From: Apiospora phragmitis
Taxonomy: Eukaryota > Ascomycota > Sordariomycetes > Amphisphaeriales > Apiosporaceae
Length of the DNA: 64,000 nucleotides
Reading direction: 5' to 3'
Assembly (NCBI GenBank): GCA_038363925.1
Contig: JAQQWL010000009.1
Span: 1,612,001-1,676,000 of the forward strand
Within the stretch, counting starts at the first letter, position 1; each line of letters begins with the position of its first letter. The position numbers were made by a program, and so were the translations under genes. Positions 10,855 through 24,700 of this stretch are shown in pieces. The notes below the pieces were generated by a model. The model was given only the letters and a program-made list of their open reading frames with translations. It did not search any database and was not told the origin of the DNA.

Positions 10855-12716
10855 ACGTATCCTATAAGCGAATGTCCTATACAAGCGAATGTCCCACTTT
10901 TATAAATTTCCTTATAGCCTTAACCTTTTTTTATATTCTTTTACGTCCGAAAATATTATAACTTTAAAAAGAGAGTAATATAATTCTAATATTTTAAGCG
11001 CTTTAAAAAGACTTAATTTTAAATATATAAAAAGCTATATTAATTTATTACGTTTTATCGAAAACTTTATAGCGTAAACGAAATAGTTAACTTATATAAT
11101 ACGAAATATTTACGAATTTTCGAAAATTTTTAAATTTTGAAAAAAAATACGATTATTTAATATATTATTAATTTAAATACGCGATCGTTTCCTCCCCTAG
11201 TTAAATAGTACAAAAGATATAGCGAATCGATTACTTAACTTACGCGACGCGGGACGTATTAACGTTAATTAAGCCTCTAACTTCGTACAATAATAACTAG
11301 ACCTCCGGACGCGTTCTAACCGAAGAATTAATTATTAAAAAATCCTTTATAAAAATCTCGATACGTATCGCGTATAATTTATTTTTATACGGAATATAAT
11401 TTATAAGTATAGGATTTAAAAGGAGGATATTTATAATTTTAACGAGACCGGCTTTTTTATAAGTTAAATCTCGTTTAAAATAATTATAATTATTTCCGAT
11501 TAACGCGGAAAGCTTAAAGTAATATAATAAAAGAATTAAAAATAGGTTATAATTATTTAAAGCGTCGGATTATATAGTTACGCTATTTTTTCGTATATTA
11601 TTTTTACCCGGGAAACGTACCTCTTTTCCTAGTACGAAAATAACTTATTATTAAAAGAACTAAGTAATTATAATTATTAAAAATAATTAAATTACGAATA
11701 AAAAAAGCGAAGACTAGATTTAATATTTTAATTAATATATTAAGTCTTATACGAAGGGTTATTATCGCTTTTTAGTTTTAAATAGTTACGAAAGTTATTA
11801 CTCGATAACTTTCGAGTTTTATTATAAAAAGAACTCGATTATTATACTTTATATATTTTCTTATTTATTATATAAACTTTAACTTTTTAATATCGGCTAT
11901 TTTCGTATATTAAAAAAAGTATACGGAAAAAAAATTAAATATTTTATATAAGTATATATTATTTATATCTTAAAAGAAAACTTCCTATTAACGTTTTTAA
12001 AAATATTTTAAGCGATTTTTACTGTTTCGAATATATAAAAAAGCTTTTAAAAAATAAGACTCGTTTTATATAATCCGGAATATATTATTTTATAATTAAA
12101 TATAAAGCTACGTATTTTAACACTTTCGGGGACATTTTTTAACCTATTTATTCTTTAAAAATTAAAAACTTTAAATAACTCGATTAAAACTTAATTTTAA
12201 ATTAAATATATTCGAAACCGTATCGTACGGTATTAAAATAACTTTTTAACGTTTATTTTTATTAGTTTTAATTAAATTATAAAGGTTATAACGTATATTA
12301 TATACCGAGTTACTTTTTTAAAAAATAAAAACGCGATATTTCGAAAAATAAATAAAATATTTAGCCGGCGCCGCCGTATAAAAAAAACGGCTATAAAATA
12401 AAGGATTATTTCGTATATAAATTAAAAAAAACTTATAGTTTTAAAAAAATATTAATAAATAGTTATAAAACGAATCGCGTCGGAGGAATAATTATACGAA
12501 GACGTTTAAAATACGTTTATAATGTTATAAAATTTACGGAAAGCCCGGGTATAATACGTATACTTATTAAAATAATATAGAAATATTTAAAAATAAGAAT
12601 TCCGATTAATTTTAATATATTAAATACGTTATAATAAAATTAATTTATATTGTATTAAAAAGGGTATAAAAAAATAAAACATTCGCTTATATAAAATATT
12701 CGCTTATAGAATACGT
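10855..12716 (+). mobile_element. Fot1/pogo-like DNA transposon, type A, copy 1 (RIP-inactivated)
   Basis: A 1,862-base element bounded by TA (10853-10854 and 12717-12718) with inverted termini starting ACGTATCCTATAAGCG and ending with its complement. The termini contain two copies of AGCGAATGTC 17 bases apart. On the plus strand, N-E-T-G-F at 11441-11455 followed by a SD.RGKLKVI-like remnant matches the pogo/Fot1 DDE transposase block DETGF...DRRGKxK. The catalytic Asp codon is changed GAC to AAC. Many stops interrupt the frame. It marks the left edge of the RIP block. Confidence 0.88.
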
Positions 12717-12718
12717 TA

Positions 12719-13844
12719 CGGAAAATATAAGTAATTTATAAAATTTATAATAATATATATTTTATTTAAATATTTATAAATAACTTATTTGATATTAAAA
12801 TAACTCGAAATGATTACGAAATTTTAAACGTAACTCGAGCTCGTCGAAAACCGCTTACCGCTTTATTTATAATAATAATAATTAATATAGCCGTGCTATA
12901 ACGTTAAACTATTAAAATAAGCTAGCGTTTTATACGTAATAAGTAAAAGTACGTTTAATAATATAAATTAACCTAGCTCGTTATATAAGCGTATAAACTT
13001 TTAATTAAACTTATTTTTATCGCGTGCTTATTTAATTTTATAACGTGGCTTTTTAAGTTATATTTTTATTAATTCTATTATTTATATCTCGATTAAACCG
13101 TAATAATAAAACCGTATCGTTATATTTATTTTATTATATAATAACCGCTCGTAATATTACATAACTTTTATAAGTGCCTTAATTTTTAATATCGCGTATT
13201 AATAATATACTCGTTTAATTAATCGTTTTAAAAGGCGTTTAAAACTTCGAAGAGTTTTTATAAGTCGTTTTTAAATCTTTTATTACTTACTATTAAAATT
13301 TAATTAAATTAATTAATTATGCTTAATTTATTAAAAAAACCTCACGTTTTTTCGTATTTTATTAAACCGCGAATAAGTAATTATTTCGTATTAAAAAGAA
13401 CTTTAAACGAATAAAGCTACGAAATATTAAGCTTATATTATTTAATTAAAAAAGATTATTATTATTATTATTATTATCGCTTTAATAAGTTAATTCGAAA
13501 CTAACATATTAATAAGCTTTATATTTAACTTAAATTTAATTTTTATTACTTTATATTCTCAATGTTTTTAATAAAATAAATAATTATTTAATGTTATACA
13601 GTTTAATTAAACTCGTAGCGATTTATAATATTTTAACATATAAATTTATAATAAGATAAAATAAAACCTCGATTAGTTTTTAACTTTTATTACTGATTTA
13701 ACATATATTATTAGCTAGCTTAAAAGCCGCGTTTTTAAATTAATTTTACCTTATATTCATAAAATTATACTTATTTCTATTAATTATTTTAAACTTTTAA
13801 AATACTTCGATATCATTTTTAGTAATTTAAATTATATATAAAAC
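12719..13844. other. Degenerate AT-rich sequence, not assigned
   Basis: Strongly RIP-mutated, with simple ATT runs near 13,450-13,480. I could not match it to the other elements in the window or find terminal repeats. It is probably an older repeat fragment. Confidence 0.4.
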
Positions 13845-14057
13845 TATTAAATAAGCTTTCGTACGTACGTATAAGTGGGTTCCGGGTTTAATCGAGGTTA
13901 TATTACTATACTCTTTTATTTATATATATCTCTAGTATTAGCTACGAGGGGCATCGTATGCCCCTCTTAATAAAATAGAAAAGGGGTTCGTGCGCGTAGG
14001 GTACGTGGCACCTTTTTTAGAGTAATATAAAAAACCTTAGTTCCTACTATTCTAATA
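13845..14057 (+). mobile_element. Solo Copia LTR with TSD AAAAC
   Basis: A 213-base sequence matches the LTRs of the two Copia elements at 28,538 and 38,606. It starts TATTAAATAAGC and ends TATTCTAATA (originally TGTTA...TAACA). It is flanked by AAAAC at 13840-13844 and 14058-14062. No internal region adjoins it, so it is a product of LTR-LTR recombination. CpG-rich internal motifs such as CGTACGTACG are shared with all other copies. Confidence 0.9.
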
Positions 14058-14958
14058 AAAACGTTTAAAATTAATTATATTATTAATAATAGAAAAACTA
14101 ACATTTTAATATTTATTACGCCGTTTTAACTCTTATTTTTAAAAAGCGAAATATATTTAAAAGCTTTAATATTACGACTTAACTTAACGGCACGGCTAGT
14201 ACTTACCTTTAAAGCGAAATTATAATAACTTAAAGCGCTTATAAAGCTTTAAGCGCGACTCGACCTCGCCGGTTAACGCGTATAGCCTTATTTATTTTAT
14301 TAATTTTATTTATAATAATAATTAATATTTAATATAAATATCGTATAATAATACTTTTATAATGTAATATATTAAATAATATAGAATAAAAATATATAAG
14401 CGTTAACTAATTAAAATTAAAAGAAATTACGTAATAAATCTTAAGATTAAACGAGATTCTAAAATTCGACTCGACTCGATCTCGCGAAATTCGCGAGATC
14501 TTTAAATTAATAAAAAAACGAGATATATAATAATAAATACTCTTTATATATTTTATATACACTTTTTTATTTTAATACTTAATTTAAATACTAATTTAGT
14601 TTATTAATAAAATAAATAACCTTAATAGTTTTATTTTATAAATACTTTTATTTAAATATTTATATTAATATATTTTAAATTAAGCCTTTATTACTTATTA
14701 TATTAATAAAGTGTTTTTTTATTATATATTCAAATACTTTCTTATATTATTAATATAAACTTAAATATAGTTTATTATATTTTAATTATTTTTAGTTTTA
14801 TTACTACCCCCGGCGTTTTTTTATAGTTATTATAAAGATCGATAATAACGATAATAACAGCGGCTTTATTAAATAAGTATTAATTAAATATATTTAAAAC
14901 TTCGCGTAAAAAACCTTTAATTATTAATATTATTATATTAAGTTTAAAAAAAAATATA
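14058..14958. other. Degenerate AT-rich sequence, not assigned
   Basis: RIP-mutated sequence between the solo LTR and a Fot1-like element. It includes a more CpG-rich stretch at about 14,170-14,285. No coding remnant or termini were recognised. Confidence 0.4.
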
Positions 14959-16830
14959 ACGTAGATTATTACTAAGTCGGCTATATTATTAAATCGGCCA
15001 CCTTTTTTATATTTTATTACTTTTATATAAGTTAATTTAATCTTAACGTTTTAAATCAATTAGAATTAATTTTTATTTAAATCGTTACTTAATTTTATAT
15101 CCTTTTTTTATATTTATATATTATAACCTATTTCGCCGTAAATATTATAACGCCTTTTACCGGTTACCCTCCGCTTCGACGAACCCCTCGTTCCGTGTTT
15201 ATTAATTACTAAACGCTTCCCTTTTACCTTCTTGTTTTATAACTTTTAAAATTCTTATATAATAAGGGCTCTTTTAAACTAAACGCGCGATTTTTTAATT
15301 TTTCGGCATTTAAAAAGTATTAAAATAACCTTTTATAGAATATATATTTAATTCTTTATAAAGGTTATTTTATATAATATTATATTTATTTTATTTAATT
15401 TAGAATATTTAAAATTAATATCGAAAATTGTTTTTAATAAGTAAAGATCTTATTTTTAATAAAAATAAAGTATTTAATTATTTATTAAAAGTTAGATAAT
15501 ATGTAATGATTATAAGTATTAACCGTTCTTAAACGAGACGAGCTAAGTGTAAACGTTTAAAAACGTGTATTTAATTTATTAATTAATTTATTTCATTTAT
15601 TAGTTATTTTATTTAAATAATAAAATATTAAACTAAATACGTTGAATTTAAACTCACTATTACTTTTTAGAAAAATAATGAAATTCGCGGTTCTAAAGTA
15701 ATAAGGAATTTTAACTTTATAATATAATTTATTAATATTTTTATAAATAACTCGATTTTTTTTTAAATAAATACGCTTTAATAATAAATAAAATATTATA
15801 TTTATGAAAAAATAGGTAAAAAAATAAAAAGGTATATTAAGCGTAATAATATCGTTATTTTTATAATATTCTTTAAATTCGGCCGAAATATAACTTTTAT
15901 AACTATTTAAGATTATGAGGTAGTAAAAGCTTTTCGTCCGCGCTTTAATATATTTATTAAAATATAGAATTTAATTTAAACTCGTTTCGTTATTAATTTA
16001 ATCGTTAAAAATCTATTTAATTACTTAATTACACGGTAAATCGTATTTATAAAACTAATTTACGAAATAATATTAATTTTAACTAATTAAAAATAACGGA
16101 ATATACTAGCCTTATAAATTAATATATTTAATAATTATTAATTATTCCCGATTATTAAACTAAATTAATTTCGTTTTTTATAACGATCGGCGCGTATTAC
16201 GATAAATACTAACTTAATTATATCTATTATAAAACCGGTTTCGTTAATATTTTATATATTTTTGTTTAAAATATCGTATTTAGTTCTAATATTCGCGATT
16301 AACGTAAACTAGCCGGAAATAATACCTATATTTTTATAAAAAGCCTTTTAATAATTATATCAACGGTTTATTTAAGTCTTAAAATTCGGGTTACGATTAA
16401 TAAAACGTTTAACTTAATACTTATTAACGCGGTCGCCGCCGAGTAACTTTAAAAAAAGAATAATTATATTTTTTAGAATATTATTATTAAGAAATACTTT
16501 TTAAATACCTAAACTCATTATATAACTATAAAATACTTCTTTTTTTAATTAAATTAAATTTATATTCTAAATATCGGATTTTATATTAAGGTTTAATACC
16601 GCGGAATCGGTTATTTAAAATAATTTAAAAAACGTTATACACTTTCGTAATAGCTTTTTAATTAATTCGATTTAAACCTTCTCGCGTCGCTTAAATTATT
16701 AAAAAAATACGGTCTTTTTTTAACTAGATCGGTATTATAATTATAAAAATATTACGTATTTAAATTTAATTATATAAATCAAGAAAAGTAGCCGATTTTA
16801 TAATCTAATCGATTTAATAATAAAGCACTT
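14959..16830 (-). mobile_element. Fot1/pogo-like DNA transposon, type B, copy 1 (RIP-inactivated)
   Basis: A 1,872-base element flanked by TA (14957-14958 and 16831-16832). The left terminus begins ACGTAGATTATTACTAAGTCG; the right terminus is its RIP-altered complement. Paired (A/G)TCGGC motifs are spaced 17 bases apart. The minus strand retains I-N-E-T-G-F followed by a RADRYKK remnant, matching the Fot1 transposase catalytic block. It is homologous, in inverted orientation, to the element at 36,870-38,583. Confidence 0.85.
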
Positions 16831-16848
16831 TATATTAAATATAATTAA

Positions 16849-17937
16849 TATACTTTATAAGCGAGCTACGTATATAAACGAGCTGCATATTTATTATTAT
16901 TAAGCCTCATAAGTTATAAATTAATTTAATTATAACGTTTATACTTAATTAAATATATTAATAATTATTATTTTTAAAGGCTTTTATATTATTTTAATAA
17001 GTACGCGTATTATACCCGGGCTTTCCGTAGATTCTATAGCGTTATAAGCGTGTTTTAAACATTTTTATATAATTACTCTTTCGACGCGTTTCGTTTTATA
17101 ACTATTTATTAATATCTTTTTAAAACTATAAGTCTTTCTTAGCTTATATATAAAGTAATCTTTTATTTTATAGCCATTTCTTTTTCGTACGAGGGCGCCG
17201 GCTAAGTATTTTATTTACTTTTCGAAGTATCGCGTTTTTACTTTTTAAAAAAATAACTCGGTATATAACTTATATTATAGCTTTTATAATTTAATTAAAA
17301 CTAATTAAAATAAACGTCGGGAAGTTATTTTAATATTATACGATACGGTTTTAAACGTATTCGGTTTAAGATTAAATTTTAATTAAGTTATTTAAAGTTT
17401 TTAATTTTTACGGGATAAATAAGCCGGAAAATATCCCTAAAAGTATAAAAATATATAATTTTATATCTAATTATAAACTAATGTATTATGGATTGTATAA
17501 AATAAGTTTTATTTTTTAAAAGCTTCTTTATATATTTAAAACGGTAAAAATCGCTTAAAACGCTTTTAAAAATATTAATAAAAAGCTTTTCTAAAAATGT
17601 AAATAATATACGCTTATATAAAACCTTTAATTTCTTTCTTATACGTTTTTTAATATATAAGAATTACGGATATTAAAATATTAAAACTTATATAATAAAT
17701 ATAAAAATATATAAAATATAATGATCGAGTTCTTTTCGTAATAAAGCTCGAAAATTATTAAGTAATAATTCTCGTAACCGTTTAAAATTAAAAAGCGATA
17801 ATAACTTTTCGTATAAAACTTAACATATTAATTAAATTATTAAATTTAATCCTCGCCTTTTTTATTTATAGTTTAGTTATTTTTAATAATTATAATTACT
17901 TAGTCCTTTAGTAATAAGCTGTTTTTATTACAGTACG
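16849..17937 (-). mobile_element. Truncated Fot1-like transposon, type A' (one end only)
   Basis: It begins with the A' terminus (TTATAAGCGAGCTACG, with a second AGCGAGCTGC copy 17 bases on). It continues collinearly with the inverted body of the elements at 26,104 and 29,548, then stops abruptly near 17,937. About 1.1 kb of the usual 1.85 kb remains. Confidence 0.75.
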
Positions 17938-17949
17938 TTTAAACTAACT

Positions 17950-18056
17950 AATACGCTATAAAACAAAAGCTTTAGAAATAACTAGACGGTTATTTCTGTC
18001 TAATTCTACGCCTTAAGTGCTACCTCGCGGGGGACTAACCCGCCGATCGTAATACT
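17950..18056 (+). repeat. Direct repeat flanking the Gypsy insertion, left copy
   Basis: Contains AAAACAAAAGCTTT, TAAGTGCTACC and CCGATCGTAATACTA, which recur at 26,036-26,106. This copy has about 40 extra bases in the middle. Without the Gypsy element the two copies would be only about 200 bases apart. They may be termini of a small non-autonomous element. Confidence 0.6.
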
Positions 18057-18080
18057 ATACCTCTTCTTTAAGGGTATACC

Positions 18081-18765
18081 TATAACGAACGCTATCTAGG
18101 TTCTAAAAGAAACCTAGTAAGACGTACTAGGGTTTATATTAATAATACGAAAGAATATCCGAACGTGCAATAAAAGTCGCTTTTATCGATATAATAGGTA
18201 ATAGCTCGTAAAAACGAAGGTAATTAAAATACATAGGTTTAAAAATATTTATAATAGTTTCGTTAAAATTATTTATTTTACTAATAAATTAAAATTAATA
18301 TTTAAATTAATTATTAAAATAAAAAATATTTATATAAAATATATAGAGAACGTCCGTTATTATATATTTAATCTCCTCCCTTATTAATTTATTAAAACGT
18401 CCGCTAGCTTATAGTAATCCCGTTATTAGTTCACGGTGATCTATCCCTTAAATCACGGTGATCCATTCTAATAGCTCACTTAGAAACGTCGTAATCCCGT
18501 CGCTCCTAACTTATTTACCAGAGCGGTGATCTAGTCGCTCCTCGTCCCGTAGCTCCTTCCTAGCTACTTTCCCGGGTCGGGTCTATCCTTTCGTTATTTA
18601 GAATATCCTCGTAATTATATTTACACGCTTCGATAATATAGGAAAGTTTATATTAATATAGTTAATAATACGGTCGGTAGTTATAACGTTATAGCCTAAT
18701 CGAGGTATAATAGTTCCGTTCCGACGGGTAAGGTTTTAACCGTATAGTTAGGTCGGGTTATAATA
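18081..18765 (-). repeat. Gypsy 3' LTR
   Basis: 685 bases, begins TATAACGAACGC and ends GTTATAATA. Its partner is at 25,177-25,859. The interior (about 18,400-18,760) keeps CA and TG dinucleotides that the rest of the block has lost. Confidence 0.9.
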
Positions 18766-18781
18766 CTACCCTCCCTCTTCT
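18766..18781 (-). other. Gypsy polypurine tract
   Basis: On the minus strand GAAGAGGGAGGGTAG immediately precedes the 3' LTR. This is the classic primer for plus-strand DNA synthesis and fixes the orientation of the element. Confidence 0.75.
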
Positions 18782-21700
18782 AACCGCTTTATCCTTAAAA
18801 TATCGACTTTATAAATATCTTAATTACCCGCATTATTAAGTTATAATAAGTTTCCTTTCCTTATTATCCTTTATTATAATATCTGCTCATTATAACTAGT
18901 CGTATTAAAAAATTTCGGTCTAAAAAAACTATCGCGCGTTTAGCCCTTACCGCTAACGTAAAATCCACGGGTAACTTAACTAATATACCCTATACTCATT
19001 ATTTTCGCTAAAACTTAACTTATCGTATAAACAAGAAATCGTTTCGCTATTTAGAATATATTTAAGTTAGGCGCTTTTATAATAATACCTTTATTATATC
19101 GGCCCTAACAAAGCTAGCTACTTAATAAAAAAAGCTAAAGGCGGAAAAATTAGACGTAAAAAAGACTTTATTCCTTTTATAAACGTAATTATCTACCGCC
19201 CTAAATCGTCTAGCCCGTTTTCGTCGTATAAAAAAAATCGTAATAAAAAAACGTTCGGAAACGTTTCGTCGAGGAATATAAAAACTAAATAAAAAAAATA
19301 ATATTTCCTCCTTAATTATTAATTAAAAAAACTTCGTTCTTAATAACCTACGTTCTTTAAATATCTCCGGGAATATTAATTAGTTATCTTTTAATTTAAT
19401 AGGTTTCCCCGATCTTAAGCCGTCGGTCCCCGCGAAAAAACTCCTCTTTAAACTTTTAAAGTTTCTCCGCGGCGTTCGCTAAATATTTCCTAAATTCCTA
19501 AATATTATCCTTTAATAAGTAACCTTTCTACTAAACGTGGTATTAAAAGTTTCGTCCTTCCTTTCTTTTATTAATAATTTCGTCGATTTCGTATTTATAT
19601 TAATCTATTTCGATTTCTAATTATATATCGACTAGGGTTTTTTCGGCCGCTAGCTCGAGTAATAAAATATAAAATATAAGGTATATCCGTATTATTTTAA
19701 ATAGCGATAATTAATAATTAATTTTTAAAATAACTTTTATAATTTTAAATAATCTTATCCTTTTAAAGTCTAATTTATTACTTAATCGTTTTATTTTAAT
19801 ATTTTATCGTAAAAGGTAAACTTTTTCTCCTTTTTTAAAAGTTAATCTTTTTAACCTTATTTAATCGGCGTATTTCTTTATTCGTTATTAAAGAAAAGTG
19901 AGGTTTTATTATAACGTAATTTGAAATTCTTTTAATTTCTCGATTTAAATAATCGCGATTAATATTAACTCTCTTTTTATTAATTTTTTAATAATTTCTA
20001 AATTATATCCGTAATTTATTAGAAATAATAATATACGTATAGCTTCGTTATCCGCGCTATTATAAACGAATTAAGCTATTAATAATAATTATACCTAATT
20101 ATTTTATTCGTAATTAATATAGTAGCGTAGGTATTACTTTAAAGTTTAATTTATCCGCTCGATTTATTTATCCGTTTAAAGGTAGTAAACCGTGGATAGT
20201 TTATACTTAATTTTAAATTATATTATAAGTAATTTTTAAAATTTAGTGGTAAATAGTTTATTTTTATCGGAAATAATTATTTCGAGTAGCCTGTATTAAT
20301 TAATAATAGTTCGAAAGAACGTATATATTAAATCGTTAATATCGCTAAATTCTTTATATAGTAAAAAGTAGGTATACTTCCTAAATTTATCCGTAATAAT
20401 TAAAATATTATTATAATCGACCTTAATTAGGAGTTCTTTTAATAAGGATAGTTTAATAACGAAATTAAATACGATAGTTTTTTATACTTTATCTAGCGGT
20501 AAGATCGGCTGTAATTTTCCGTATAACCGGTATCGGGTAGCTTTAAATTTATTATAAAAGTTATATTTATTAATTACTTTAGTTACGATTAGTTTAAGGT
20601 TTTTATAATTAAATTACTTAATAATCCTTTTCTAGGTTTTAAATATCCTTTAGTGTTTATATATGAAGTATTTATAGAATTCTTTAATAAAGTCCTTGTA
20701 ATACTACTTAAGGATATAAATCTTATTTCGGTAAAAGGCGAGACCGTCGCGGTCTTCGAAGCGATCCTTAAAATAGTTTACGAGGTCGGAGGTTTAATTA
20801 AATTACCGAAACTTAGTAACTTATTCGTCGTTATATTAAACGTGGTTTATAACGTTTAATTATTTTAAAAGTGCGAGGTTACCGTTTTAATCGTAGGTAA
20901 GGGATTATTCGCGTTTCGGGCGGAACCTCCTCTAATAGTTCGGTTATCGGCTTAGCGTGTTAACGCGACCGTTTTCGCTATTTTTTTAATAAATAATAGT
21001 GAGGTTAAATCTTAAAAAGAATTTAAACTATCGTATTTATCGTTTATTTAATTCCTTAATAATAATAAACGTTGTAAGGTTTTTATAATTAATATAAACC
21101 TTAATTAGTTTTATTATTTCGTTAAAATAATATTTTTATTTTTTATAAGTTTTAATAATAATTATTAACTTTTTATTATAAATTTAATAATTAAACTCTA
21201 ATTTATTAAGCTTTTTTAAAAAGAATATAACGGGGTACGACTTTTCGTTATTATTTCGTTAACTTAATTACCTTTTAATCGTATAGTTTAATACGTTAGT
21301 TTTAATTTTAAAAAGTTTAAACGGATTTATTATACGAAGTATTAATTCGTTTAAGATTCGTTCCTTAATATTATAAAAAACTTTATTTTTTTTCCGTTTA
21401 TTAAAATAATTCGTCCTTTTTCGTTAAGTTCGTTAGGGGTATCGCTATTTTATTAAATCCGGGGATAAAAATCCGTTAATAATTAGCTAATTTTAAAAAA
21501 GATTTAATTTTTATAACGCTTATAAGCGTGGGCTATTCTTTAATTATTAAAATTTTTAAAAGTTCTATTCAGATTTCGCCTAAAGATATTATATATTTTA
21601 TAAAAATAACGGATCGTTAATAGAATTCGCTTTTTTTAGGTTAATTAATAGGTTAATATCTTATAGCTTTTAAAATATTAACTTTATATACTTTCGGTAT

Positions 21701-24700
21701 TATTCGTCGTTCTCGGAATAAATAAAGATATTATCGAAATATATTATAACGAACTTATTAAGATATTTTTATAAAATATAATTAATTATAAATTAAAAAT
21801 TAATTAATATATTAATTAAATTAAACGGTATAGCTTAATATTCAAAATAGCCGTACTTAGTTTAGAACGCGGTTTTTTATTCCTTTTCTTTTTTAATTTA
21901 AATTAAATTATATATATTAAAGAGGTCGAGTATTATAAAGATTTTAATATGTAGTAATTTATCTCGTAAATCGTTAATTAAAAAAAAAGTACCGGTTTTT
22001 AATAATAATTTCGTTAAATTTTTAATAATCGATATATATACGCTATTTAGGTTTCCCGTCCTTGCTTTTTTTTAAAACGAAAAGGATAAAAAAGCCTGCT
22101 AATAATATAAATAGCCGGATAACTCTTTTCTTAAGGTTTTCCGTAATATATTCTTTTAAAGCTTGTTCGTACTCCTAGTTAAGTTTATATATAAATATAA
22201 ATAAACGTTCTTTCCTATTTTTAAAAAGTATCTTATAATTCTACCGTATATAAAACGGTAAGCCTATTTCTAATTTTTTATTAAAAAATATTTCGAATTA
22301 CTAGTACTTTTTTAATATAATCGTTATAATATTTAGTTTAAGCTTTTTAATAATAATATATACCTTAAAAACTTTAAATTTATTAAAAGGTTGTTTTTTA
22401 AACCGTTATTTATTAATTAAACCTCTTTTTAATATATTTTATTAAAATTAGCTTATTTTCTAATTAATTTTAAAATTATTTACTCGTAATTAAAATATTT
22501 TTAAAATTATATCGTATCTTATAACGTCTGTAATATTACACGTAATTCGTTTATAACGTTTTTTAATATTAATTAAGAGGTTCGCGATTTCTTTCTATAT
22601 TTCTTTATTATTATAAATTATAAATCCTTTATTAACGGTTTTAAATCGGTATAAAGCGTTTTTTCTCCTATTATTCGAATTTAAGGTAATTAACGATTCG
22701 TAATGAAATATAGTTTTTTTATGCTTTATTATCGAGTAACGTTTTAATATAAACTCTTTTTACGCTTAGTATTAATATAATATATTTATAAATAGCTCGA
22801 TTATTTATTATTTAATATAAGGACTTATTTTAGTCCGTTTATTATTATCCTTTTATAATAAACGGCGTCTATTTTCTAAACGTTACGTTTATAAGTTATT
22901 AATAATTTCCTACGATTAATCCTCGTATTACTGCTATCGTTCCTTCCGTTCTTTATAAGGCGCTTTTTAATATATTAATAAAAGTGTTTTTATACTTTTT
23001 CCCGTATAAAATATTATCCCTAATATTTAAGGCTTAAGTCTTTCTAATAATTCGAAAATTTATTAAATTCGCGATAATTTATAAACGCTTTATAAATTTT
23101 TTAATATAATAAAGGAGTTTTCCTATCGGGTATATACCTATACGTCTTAAAAGTATTAAGCGTTTTTTTTTTAAACGTTTATAAGCTCGTAATTTTTTTT
23201 AAGCGTATTTAAAGTATTAGTCCTCGATATACTCTTTTTAATTTTATCTTTCTAAGTAACATTATTATAACTACCGTAGGTTTTCTTATATTAATAAGTA
23301 CGCGCATTGTCCGTTTAAAATTAACGTTTAGATTTTTCTGATAATATAATTCGGGTATAGTTACGTAATAGGTTATTTACCGATCCTTCGAGAAAACTAT
23401 TCGTATTTAAGCTTTTTTACGAGGTATTCCGTATAAACGTTATATATACACGAGATCTATAAAAACGTAAAATATCTTTTATAAATAAAGGAGATTTATA
23501 AGTTATCCTTTATTATATAATTACTATAAATTCTTTAATTAAAACCGGCCGTAATAAGTATTTAGCGTAAATATTTCGAATCGGGGTAAAGAATATTAAA
23601 AATAATTAACTATTTATCGGTCCTAAAATCTCTAGATTTAATAATCTCGTTTATTAGCTCGCTTATTAATATACTTATTAAACGTTTATAATTTATTAAT
23701 TACTCTAATTAATTTATAATATTATTTATCGAATCGCTATTTTCGTTATAAAGAAGGGGTTACTCCCTTCGCATTATTACAATACTTCGGTTATGGTCCT
23801 CCCCGCCTTCCGGGGTTTTAAAGAACCATCCGGTGCCTTCCTTATCTACCAAATAAGAGGCACACCTATCGTTATAGCAAGCTATTTAAAATAAGCTGCC
23901 GTATTTAATAATAACGCTATTATTTTTAATAACTATTATAAGGGTATCCTTTACTTTAATAATATTAATGTATTATTCCTTTAAAACTCGTCGGAAATCT
24001 TTCCTTAGTATTTAATATTTTCGAGCGTAATATCCTAATTTTTAATAATTATAATAAATACCGCGTAATTTCCTATTTTACTTATTATATTTAATAACGT
24101 TAAAATTTATAAGCTTATTATAATAACTATACGCCGTAATATTCCTAGGCGGTATATAGTTATATTAATATAATCGCTCCGTATTAACTTAAATTTAATT
24201 AATTTACCGCTAAAGTCCGCCTTATTTCTCGCGGCGTTATTTATATATACGGGTATCGATTTTAATAATAAATTCTATATATAAAAAGAAATTATTAAAA
24301 GTATTAAGCCGGCTAAGTTCGTTCTTAATATTATCTTTTAATCCTCGGTAATATATTATAATTTTCGTAACTTCGGTACAGTTTAATCGAATTATAATAC
24401 GTTAAAACTCGGCTATATAAAAAGTAGTTAATCCTTTTTACTTAAAGGTTTCAAGTTCCTTCTCCGCTTATCGCTTTTTATCGGGGTTTTAAAAGAATGA
24501 TTTAAAAGCTTATTCGAAGCCGTCGTAACTTTCGAAAATACGTTATACTTTTATACGGTATAGCTTAACTTATTAATCGTTTTTTATAAGTTTATTTAAA
24601 TAAGGTTTAAATTAAGCGAATACTTTATTTTTAAAAAATAAGGTAATATAAATAACTCGCTAAATAAAGTTTTAGAACGTTTTTTTATAAAATTATTAAT

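Noticed and set aside
20653..20859. Open frame inside the Gypsy element on the plus strand
   Set aside because: Opposite to the coding strand of the element; a chance open stretch in RIP-mutated DNA.
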